A stretch of DNA of 64,000 nt, taken from contig NC_091668.1 of the NCBI RefSeq assembly GCF_042453785.1, forward strand, positions 20,309,001 to 20,373,000, given 5' to 3'. The position numbers were made by a program, and so were the translations under genes. Under the pieces are notes generated by a model. That model was not told where the DNA came from, made no database searches, and saw only the letters and a list, made by a program, of their open reading frames with translations. This DNA is from Malus domestica. Taxonomy: Eukaryota > Streptophyta > Magnoliopsida > Rosales > Rosaceae. This document shows, one piece after another, positions 55,181-64,000 of the stretch; the first letter of the stretch is position 1, and the number at the start of each line of letters is the position of its first letter.

Positions 55181-56293
55181 CACTTTTGATAAGTTGCCTA
55201 TAACAGGAAAAATATTAAGATTAAAAAAAAAAAAAAGAAAAAAGCAAAATGGAACAGTGAAACAACTTGACTTTGATAGATCCAGAGTCGCAGTTCTCCT
55301 ACCAAATTTGCCAAATATGTTCCAGTTTATAAGTACCCGACGAAGGCCATAGTAATTACTTGGCCAACTTTGTTTCCCAATCATTGAGAAAGTTGTTGAT
55401 GCATTTTTAAATAAAGATCGATCTTATTTATGCCCTAAAGTAATAAATTTGGTCATAAAAAAACAACACTTATACACCCTTTGCCTGAGTATAGTTCTTC
55501 TGTCAACCCTTACCCCAGTACGTAGAGTACTAAAAGTAGTATACACGATGGGGCGATGGGAGATGAATTCATGCATATTAACAAACAAATGAGAACTGTT
55601 CTTCAAGAGATAATCATAGTCATACATAACAAGTTTTATTGTCGGCCAAGCATAATCTCAAGACTTGGGATAACTTATATAGAATCATCTTACAACATCC
55701 TTGTACCACATAAAATAAATTGAGATTTTTTGGGATAATAAATTGAGATTTAAGTTTATAATATCATAGAATTTGTTCTATTCTAAAATAATTCAACCAC
55801 ACAAAACTAAGAGCAATATCCAATTGGATGAAAAATGCCTCGAAATGAACATTTTACAATTTTTCTTTGCTGGAAGATAGATTGTAAATTATCCATCTTC
55901 GAGGGAAGCTGCAAATAAAAAAGATTATTTGTATCTTCTTTTTACAATTTTAGAAGGTGGGTTCCGGTTGTCAAATAGAGAAAAATAAATCTAGCCAATT
56001 CCAAGTTGTCATCTCTTCATTGGAGTGACACTCGTATTTACATTTCCAAAGATGTAAATGTAATGTTTACATCTCTCCATCGGTGATGCCCTAATCACAC
56101 TAACTCCTACACTATATTTTAGAAATTATTATTAACACATCAAAATAATTTTTCATTACGTGCTTTTTTACTATATATATGTTTACTTACACTGACTCAC
56201 TTTTACAAGGAAAAACACATGGGTGTGCTTTTCCGTCAAACCTAGACTGACTTTAACAATCATCTAAGCTTTATTTTTATATTTATTATAGAA

Positions 56294-56465
56294 TTAAGAG
56301 GTATTTGTGAATTTTCTCCCGTACTTATACAGAGATGTTAATTTATATTCTAAATTTTAGTTTCAGCCACTTACTCCTTAAACCTTTTTAATTGATAATT
56401 TCCCCCTTAAATTTTAGTTTTAGCCGATTACCTTGATAAACATTTATAATTAGCTAATTGTTCTT
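56294..56465. repeat. aatttcccccct-type interspersed repeat
   Basis: Phrases such as gaggtatttgtgaatttt and ttgataatttcccccttaaa parallel the stretch at 63533-63720 (gaggtattcatcaattcccc and ggccaatttcccccctcaac). It is absent from block A. Confidence 0.5.
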
Positions 56466-56471
56466 CTGAAA

Positions 56472-59041
56472 TGACACACCCGACCCGGAATGTCCACCTG
56501 GTTTCCGAATCGAGCTCTGCTACTGACACTAGGAAGGTAACGAAGCCATAAAGTGTAGTGATATGGAAATGTGAGTAAATTTAAAACTAAAAGTGCCTAA
56601 ATGTAAAAGTGCGCTGGTGAATGGGAATGAACCCATTTCACATGTGATGTCGGAGCATAAGTAAAGTACAATAGAGTATATTGAGAATTATACCATCGAA
56701 GGTAACCTTCTATACCAAGATTTGCCAAGAATCCTCGTTGACATGAAAGCTCTGCTACTAAAACCTAGAGGGGTGAAAAACAAGGATGAATGGGCCTAAA
56801 AATAAAGCTTTGTAAAACATTTTCAAAACGTAATAACTCATCGCCGTAAAACAAGTATAGTTTTCAAATTATACATACTATGTATAGTATGAAAATACTT
56901 ACCATAGCCTGCAACAAGAATTCAATACGTCACAATATTTCGTAAATAAACATCTAACGTCTGGTAATCACATAATCTCGCATAAACAAACATATCATAT
57001 CAAGTGCTCATCGACGTATGTTGACACACGAGTTCATGCATGGATATTGACATGAACAGAACTGGGTATAATAATGATATACGCTATAGTACTACAATCA
57101 CACGAAGAGTGACACTATGCGCATCACATACGAGTCCTAATTGCCTATAGCAATTTAGGATAGGACTGGCACCTACAATGGATCCAAAGTAAGCATACGA
57201 TGCGATGTGACCATACACCTGAAAGACTGGCCCTGGCCTCGGGCCAGTACTAACACCGATGTAGCAACGATGAACAAATAACATAAATATGATCATGCAA
57301 TGGTAAATCTATAATTCTAATCAACATAACACTATTCATGGCCGCAAATAATTAAGGCATCCCATAATAGTACGCATACTTGTCCATTCCGCTTGATTCA
57401 AAATAATTTCATAATTCTCAACATTACAACCCTTCTTATCAATGTTAATTTAATTATGGCAATCACATAGAAAATTCATTTAGATGTATATATAGAAACT
57501 AAACAAATATATGTAATATATAAAAAAGAAAAAAAGACCCACTCACAGATACTTATGAGCTTGCAGTCGTTCAAGCTAGGAAAGCCGGAGTTTCCGATAA
57601 TAATCGCACCTAAGCATAATATTAGAACCCATTAGTAAAAACTCAACTAAAACGATTGAAATTGGAGAAAACGAAGTTTGGATTTGTAATCAAGGCTTCA
57701 AAATACGATAAGAAGGGTCCCGTCAAGTTTTATAAAAAGTCAACGGTCAACCAAAAAGTCAAGGAATCGTCTCGGTGGTCAAATATGTTAAAACTTCGAA
57801 ATTAGTCTAGGAGAGTTTTTGAGAAAATTATGAAAAACTCAACGCAAGGAATATTCTAAAGAATATTCTAAGTATATTCAAAATCCAATTAGGAACTGGT
57901 CGAGTCAGATCCGGGTTTGGGTTTTTTATTTTTTTTCGGTCGGATTGACCCGGTCCTTGTCGAGGGTCCAGTCGCCGATTTCTAGAAACTTTGGCAGGAA
58001 AACTTTCACAGCTTCAATTAGCTTCAAAACTCAACCATAATATATCAAATTAAAGCCCAAGAAACAAAGAATCGAAATATACCAACAATAGGTCTTACCA
58101 TGGTCGGAGTTGACCAAAAAAACAGCTTGAAAGTCGTCGGGTTCTCACCGAAAAACTAGAGAGAGTTTCTCCCAAATTGATCTGCATCAAAACGTCACCA
58201 AAACACACGTATAACGACTTAATCATCATCAAAATGAGATGGGGAAGCCAGATTGAGTGGTCCAGACCCTTACCTTGGTCGAATTTGTCATGTCATCGCC
58301 GAAATCCTTTCAGATTCGAATGGAGCTCGGCTCCCAAACTGAGTGCCAAGAGAGATAAGGAGATGGAATTAACAAGAAGAAGAAAGAGAGAGGGAACCCA
58401 GGTGGTGTCTTGGTGGAGCTCGCCGGGGACGACGTCGAGAGATGGTGGTCAAGTGTCAGCGTTGTTGTTGTAGAGGTGAGACACGGAAGAGAGGTGATGG
58501 AGAGATGCATGAAGAGAGATAAAGATTTACATATATGGGTGGTCTGGTAAAGTAATGGTGGTTCCATTGATTGAGGGCTCGCCGGAGTGGCAAGGTGGTA
58601 AGGTGAAGTCACTGGTTTCTCTGCACTTGTAAATAGAGAAACGAGAGGGAGCTGAGAGATGAGAGTCTTAGAGAGAGTAGGTGAGGTGGTAGAAAATGAG
58701 TGGTGGCTTGGGAGAAATGGGTGTGGGCCCTGTTGGCATCACAAAAATCTCAACAAAAATTAATAAAATAATGAGGGACAATTTATCCATAAATAGTGAA
58801 TTTACTAGATTACCCATCACCTTCGTAATCACATAAAATCTTCGTCGTAACTCCGAATTCGATTCCGTTTGCGCCCACACGTTCGTAACGTCAACTACTA
58901 TCAGAAGACGCTAAAAGAATGTTTCGTACATCTCACTATATACTGGTCAACGAAAGTCAATAATCTTGCCTCTAGGGCTTTTTTGGCAATTCACACATTT
59001 AAAAATTTATAATATCATAAAATTAGGGACGGATTATAGTA
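56472..59041 (-). mobile_element. Solo LTR of the 13-kb retrotransposon family
   Basis: Starts TGACACACCCGACCCGGAAT and ends GGACGGATTATAGTA, parallel to the LTRs at 37171 and 46414 (shared words: gaagccataaagtgt, aagaatcctcgttga, cacgtgaag-type motifs). Length is 2570 bp, with no internal region. The 5-bp flanks (tgaaa and atgaa) do not match cleanly. It is more diverged than the two LTRs of the 13-kb element are from one another, so it comes from an older insertion or another subfamily. Block A lacks it. Confidence 0.75.
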
Positions 59042-59928
59042 ATGAATGTGTTGAGATGAGTACTTACTTTTCTTATTTGAATTTGGATCTTGAATTGAAA
59101 TAGGGAATCGAGACGGTCATGTGAATTGTGAATTAAGTCACAAGGAAGGATGATGAAATGGCATCACAACCCCCATCATTTGCTGAAAAAAGCAAGACCA
59201 TGTAGCAGATTCATAGTTGTCCACATTAAGGTAAAATTCAAATAAAAGTGTATGAAGTGAACTAGTGGAAAAGAAGAACAACAACAAGAAACAATATGTT
59301 ATCCACACTACAGATAAAACCGTGCATGTGATCAAGATAGATGAAAAATTGCAAAAACTAAAGCCCGTAATGAAATTGGCTAATCATAAAAATTCAAGTG
59401 GTAGCCAGCTAAAATTGAAGTTGGCCAATTATAAAAATTCTAGAAAAGAAATTCATGTTCAAAAAGATAATCTACAAATTCTTCTAAAGTTATTATGTGC
59501 ACCTCAAAATAACTATCACCCGCTCTTAGTAAAAAAAAATTTAAAAAATGCAGTTGGACTTAATTCTGACAACTTTGCTCACCACTCTACCAGTACAATT
59601 GAGTCTGACATATATAAGCAAAACCCTCTGTTAGATAGAAGTGATCAACAAATGAAATCTAAAAATATTATTTGTAACAGAAAATAGTCAAGGGATGTAG
59701 TTTTCACTCTCTTACATTTTTAATGTAAATAATATTATTTGTTAAAAAAAATTAACAATTCTATCTTTTCCATAAATTTGAAATGATGTGACCTATAAAT
59801 TATAAGAAGCATGTAGGAAAGAGTTTTAATTCATAGTTAAAACTGAATTTTAATGGACTGATTTTGTAGGAACTGGGTTTTTAGAACTGAGTTCTAATTT
59901 ATAAGTAACGCTGAGTTTTAGTGAACTT

Positions 59929-60415
59929 AGACCATCTCCTAACACAAGGACTTAAATTTTACAAGAGTTTAAATATAAGACACATCATCTCTAATTCACA
60001 CTTATATTTGGTTTTTGAGGCAAATTGAGACCCGAAATACAGCTTTCTTTATGAGATCATGGAGCTCATGCCAATAATGAAGAGTTTTATTCAACGAAGA
60101 AAAATATAATTTGAGTTTCGATTTAGTTCTAAGTAAATTATTTTCTCCTCTAATGCAATGTCTTAAATTTTAAAATTCAAAATGACTCTTAGACATTGGA
60201 GAAGAAAGTTGATACATAAATTCACTATTTTTTTTAGAGAGAAATGTTATTAGCACTCTAAAAATCTCATTATACACTCCTCACAAGTGTATTTTTCTTT
60301 CATAATATAGAAATTTTAAAGTGTAAAATAAAAATTTTGAAGTATTAATAACAATTCCCTTTTTAGAACTCAAATATAAAAGTTTAGTTCCAAAATATGA
60401 GTCCTTGCATTTACC
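59929..60415. mobile_element. TIR element shared with block A, holding a block-B-specific MITE
   Basis: Counterpart of 29659-30257 (aggacttaaattttacaag at the left, atgagtccttgcattt at the right). Inside it, 60238-60363 begins gaaatgttattagcactcta and ends tattaataacaattccc, an inverted pair absent from block A. Confidence 0.5.
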
Positions 60416-60461
60416 AAAAAATAAACGAGGGTGTGATTCGGTTTATATTCATATTCGACCC

Positions 60462-60472
60462 CCTTATAAAAA
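60462..60472. repeat. Target duplication ccttataaaaa (left) containing a TATA motif
   Basis: Exact 11-bp match to 60692-60702 on the other side of the hairpin element. The duplicated sequence contains TATAAAA. Confidence 0.75.
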
Positions 60473-60691
60473 GACTTGGATTGTCTGCCCTCCCATTTCG
60501 GTGCCTTCACTGTGCCCTCCTGTTTTGTGTGGTCACGGTTAAGCCACGTCAATATTTTATATTATTTTTTTTTATAAAAATAATAAAAAAAAAGAAATAG
60601 TAATATAAAATGTTGACGTGACTTAACCATGACCACAAAAACAGAAGGGCACGGGGAGAGCACCAAAATTAGAGGGCAGACAATCCAAGTC
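60473..60691. mobile_element. Hairpin MITE (Mutator-like) upstream of MEI2-like copy B
   Basis: The left half GACTTGGATTGTCTGCCCTC and right half GAGGGCAGACAATCCAAGTC are exact complements at the ends. Pairing extends through ggtgcc, gcctg and the taagccacgtcaat / ttgacgtgacttaa blocks to an AT-rich centre. Arms are about 95 bp. The 11-bp flanking duplication is within the Mutator-like range of 9-11. Block A has no equivalent. Confidence 0.85.
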
Positions 60692-60704
60692 CCTTATAAA
60701 AACC
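60692..60704 (+). promoter_or_regulatory. TATA-like motif upstream of copy B, duplicated by the MITE
   Basis: ccttataaaaacc is a good TATA context about 375 bp upstream of the copy B ATG. It is one of two copies produced by target duplication. Whether it is the core promoter is unproven. A nearer candidate is ttttataaactcc at about 61000. Confidence 0.35.
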
Positions 60705-61078
60705 CAAGCGCTTTTAGCCAAGATAGGCACCATAGTTAGCTGCACGCCACCCAAGGATTCCAAACGTTTTACCTTCTAGGTGCTTTGAGATTATTGCAGA
60801 GATAAAGCAACCCTCTGCGAGCACTAAATCATGAAACTCTCTCTCTTCCCTCTGGCTCTCTGATATTTCTCTCCATGTTACGCCGCCAATGCATAACCGG
60901 ATTTAAGCCATGATGAGTATAACGCGAATTTCAATTTTCATCATTTCAGGGATCCGTATCCATACCTCGACCGTTTGTTTGATTCATCTCCACATTTATT
61001 TTATAAACTCCCCTTCTTCCTCGGTTTTTCCTCGGTTTTTCGGCTCACTCAAGTCAACATTTCTCAGTCCTTTTGTCA

Positions 61079-62570
61079 ATGGGTTCCAAACCTCTAAACC
61101 CTATGGCTGAGCCATTTTTCTTGTACCGTTTTCACACACCCTATTTTCCTGCTCGGCCTGTGTGCGCTTATTCAATCGTTCACCAACCCAGGTACTTTTT
61201 TTGCCAAATGAACCCGGTACAACCTGGCCCAACTACAAACAAGAGGCGGAGAAAGAGTGTTAAGGGAAAGAGGAGCTTAGCTTCACAGAGGCCCAGAAAC
61301 CCTTTGAAGAAGCTTGGAGATGAGACCCATGTGGTGGGTGCTCCTAGGGTTGTCGCATGCGTGACCAAGAAAGATCTGCCGACTGGGACGACGTATGCGG
61401 CGTCTTATCGGCAGATGAAGAAAGGTTCTGTGCGCGGCTGTGGTGGTGTTATTCCGTTTCCTTCAAGTCCTGATCTGGAAAATAGATCCGGTCCTACAAC
61501 GATCATGATAAAAAATATCCCAAACCAATTTCAGTATACTCTCTCTCAGTTCATGGTTTTTTGTTGGCATATTACTGTTCTTTGGTTATTTTACGTACAT
61601 GCAATAACTGTAGGGTTTGGATTTAACATAAAGGTTCAGGTTTTTTTGTTTTTTATTTTTATTTTTTACTTTAACAGAGCTTGTAAAAAGGAATTAACTG
61701 TTTTGTCTTCCCTTCTTTGAACCCTTTTGTCTCTATTCCCCCTTTGTGTTAGAAACGAGAAATAAGTTTTTTTATTTTATTTTATTTTTTTAATTTTTCT
61801 GAGGGAACATGAAACATAGATACGAGTTTATCTACTTTTTTTTTTAATTTTTTTATTTTTATAAAATCTGTTCATACAGAAAAATTAATAGTCAAATGTG
61901 CAGGAGGTGTGATTTGCTGACCGTCCTGAGAAATCACTGCCGTGATGAGAACCTACGGGCTTGCAGAGAAGGTGTTTCCACGAAATCTGAGTTCGATTTT
62001 GTTTATCTTCCAATGGATTTTAAGTAAGTTTAAAATTTTCAGAAACTGTTTAGATTAGATTCTAAAAATTGCTAATGTAGGTTATTTTATCGAGTCCAAT
62101 TTAATGTTCTCTTTGGATCCGTGTAGGCAATTTTGGAACCACAAGAGGACTGCCAATCTGGGCTATGCCTTTGTTAATTTCACCAGTTTTACCGGCGCGT
62201 ACAGATTTTACAAGAAGTTCCACAATGAACAATGGAAGGTACGCAGCAACAAGAAAACATGTGAAATTACTTCCGCTAAGATTCAGGTTAAGGTTCTACT
62301 CTTATACTGGACGGGTATTTGGTTTCGAATTTTTTTCATTGATATTTTGAACTTGACCGGTTACTTTTTGGTTTTGACATGTTGTAGGGGCTGGAAGCTC
62401 TGAAGAAGAACTTTGAGAGTAAAGTGTTTTGGTGCCACACGGAGGAGTATTTGCCTGCGGTGGTGGAACCTCCGAGTGACGGTGTTCTGCGGCAGCCCAA
62501 AGTCACTCCGGTTGGGACACGTGTAGGGTTGCCCTTCGTGGATTATAGAGAGGTTAAGAGAGAGATCTGA
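61079..62570 (+). CDS. MEI2-like RNA-binding protein (MEI2 C-terminal RRM-only type), copy B
   Basis: Four exons, same structure as copy A: 61079-61533, 61904-62023, 62127-62286 and 62388-62570, giving 305 residues. Exons 2 and 3 have identical lengths in both copies (120 and 160 bp). The RRM contains TTIMIKNIPNQF at about residues 140-151 and NLGYAFVNFTSF with RNP1 at about 203-210. Expected role: single-stranded RNA binding in the nucleus, in the group of plant TEL/MCT proteins tied to meristem or meiotic control. The C-terminus reads VGLPFVDYREVKREI, seven residues longer than copy A, and exon 1 lacks the Gly-rich octapeptide. No stop or frameshift is seen, so it is likely functional. A TTG at 61073 is in frame but is not a likely start. 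Confidence 0.9.
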
Positions 62571-63246
62571 TGGCAGTGCGTGAGGCTGGGGTGACCTGTG
62601 TTTTCATTCTCTCCCTAGCTGGAGTAGTCTAATCAGCACTTCTGATTTTTACTTTGGTCGAAAATCAGCACTTGGTTTAGTTGCAATATCTTAGGGTGAA
62701 GTGGAAACATAGGGGTTTAAGATCATGACTAGTCTTGTTTAGTAGGTTTTTTCTTTTAATCTAGTTTTGATTAGCATGCATGTGAAATGTTAATCTCGGA
62801 TTTGCTTAATTATGGTTTTCTGAGTTTTCATGTTTTATGTGCCATAGGTGCCAACTGCTGCTGATGTAGTTAAATAGTTTCTTAAATTTTATTAATCTAA
62901 TATCCTTTCAATTTCAAGCATATTTTAAGGATTAACTTAAGAAATTCAATTAAAAAGGAGAGGTGGGTAGGTTGAAATTTGAGCCTTCTTCCCTTCGATG
63001 GCATGCATATTTTCCATCAGATAAAGTTGAGCTATCATTCCTTAGTAATGGGACGCAAAGGGAGTGTCAGACATGGCGCCCCAAACCGGAGTAATGCAAA
63101 TTTGGGTAAGCTTGACCTTAGCTTATTGCAAGAATTACTAATTTACTATAAAATATAAAATAAAAAACCTGCAAAAGAACTGACATGAAGACTTTTACTG
63201 ACCAACCTGACCACACTCTACTCCGGTGACTAGGAGCTATATGGAT
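62571..63246. other. Downstream flank shared with block A
   Basis: Matches 33399 to about 35796 apart from the two block-A insertions. It contains no further coding frame. Confidence 0.6.
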
Positions 63247-63532
63247 TTGGATCCCATTCGAATCCAAATTGAAAAGATATTAGGAATTCTCACATCTTAA
63301 CATTTTATTATGTATCTTATGATTATAAATTCTTTGATTATTTTTAATTTAAAATTAAACACAAATAATACTTGACGAAAGTTGGCCGTACGATTTAAAA
63401 TAGGACTCCCACAAAGTGATTTCGGAGCTATATTATACATATATGCATGCAGTTGCAAATTTTTTTTGGCGGAAGAGTAGGATTTTTTTATTTTCCTAAT
63501 ATCTCTCATCTTCCTTCATCTCTTATTTAAAC

Positions 63533-63720
63533 AAGAGGTATTCATCAATTCCCCCCTAAACTTGTGAACATTGGCCAATTTCCCCTTTCAACTTTAATTT
63601 TGGCCAATTTCCCCCCTCAACTCTTATAATTAGTCAATTTCCCCCCTCAACTTTAATTTGGCCAATTTCCCCCCTCAACTCTCATAATTAGTCAATTTGC
63701 CCCCTTCTGTTAAATTTTTT
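63533..63720. repeat. ccaatttcccccctcaact tandem-like repeat
   Basis: The phrase ggccaatttcccc / tagtcaatttcccccctcaac recurs about five times with alternating spacers. Related to 56294-56465. Confidence 0.7.
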
Positions 63721-64000
63721 TAATTTTCCATCTATTCTTCTTTTTTTTCTTTCAATCTTTCTAATAACTTCCAACAAAGTACTAAAATTAACATAAACTC
63801 ACATGCATAATATAGGGTAAAATGTACAAAAACATAATACAATTAGTATGTGATATGGGTTGATTATAAGAAAAAGTTATGAATCGGGTTTAAAGCATGT
63901 AGAAGAAGAAATAATAATCCTAAACTCATGGATCAGACCTATTTCAATAAAATGGGTTATTCTTAATAAGGAGTCGAAAATTATGAATTGACTAGCCATT
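63721..64000. other. Window end, nothing recognised
   Basis: AT-rich DNA without a supported gene. Confidence 0.4.

Larger units (their letters stand above)
55183..63246 (+). repeat. Segmental duplication, block B
   Basis: Homologous to 27616-35796 from agttgcctataacagg to actccggtgactaggagcta. It contains MEI2-like copy B. Block-specific insertions are a solo LTR (56472-59041), a MITE (about 60238-60363) and a Mutator-like hairpin (60473-60691). Confidence 0.88.

Noticed and set aside
58177-58612. Overlapping frames of about 100 codons on both strands
   Set aside because: They lie within the solo LTR of the 13-kb family and show no domain; probably chance frames in a less AT-rich part of the LTR.

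Overview
This window looks like gene-poor nuclear DNA from a flowering plant. The family-level repeats (a Cassandra LTR carrying 5S rRNA sequence, long LTRs opening TGACACACCC, tRNA-derived SINEs, hAT and Mutator-type miniature elements) resemble what I associate with Rosaceae such as apple or pear. That placement is an inference and was not checked against a database. There is no bacterial or organellar gene organisation.

Only one gene family appears intact: two four-exon MEI2-like RNA-binding protein genes (copy A 31898-33398, copy B 61079-62570, both + strand). They sit in two homologous blocks, about 27616-35796 and 55183-63246, i.e. a direct segmental duplication. Each block later received its own insertions, so each serves as the empty-site control for the other.

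Left part (1-20500): a Ty1/copia element (2662-7384) with a perfect TGTCA target duplication splits an otherwise open exon-like reading frame. After miniature TIR elements and SINEs comes the 3' end of an RNA polymerase III Rpc31/RPC7-like gene (12657-13220, - strand), broken by an in-frame stop and cut off upstream by a second copia element (13312 to about 18190). That copia element is itself split by a 2.6-kb solo LTR (13991-16572). A tandem-repeat LTR-like fragment and a decayed PIF/Harbinger ORF1 follow.

Middle part (20500-27600): short interspersed TIR repeats, a class-B heat-shock factor pseudogene with four TAG stops but no frameshift (23573-24202), and a foldback-like repeat array (24615-26475) whose loop holds an apparent ABCG-transporter gene fragment.

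Spacer between the duplicated blocks (36111 to about 51800): a nest of elements. An outer LTR element is interrupted by a 13.2-kb LTR retrotransposon (37171-50344, TSD TTCTG) with no recognised gag-pol. That one carries three further TIR elements and a Cassandra solo LTR. A third LTR of the same 13-kb family is a solo LTR in block B (56472-59041). Block A contains a Mutator-like element (34479-35722, 9-bp TSD) filled by about 840 bp of TTC/GAA repeats arranged as a giant inverted repeat.

I found no CRISPR array, operon or complete tRNA/rRNA gene. The most notable items are the paired MEI2-like genes with divergent termini and promoters, the foldback element with a captured gene fragment, the CAG-to-TAG pattern in the HSF pseudogene, and the TTC/GAA hairpin.
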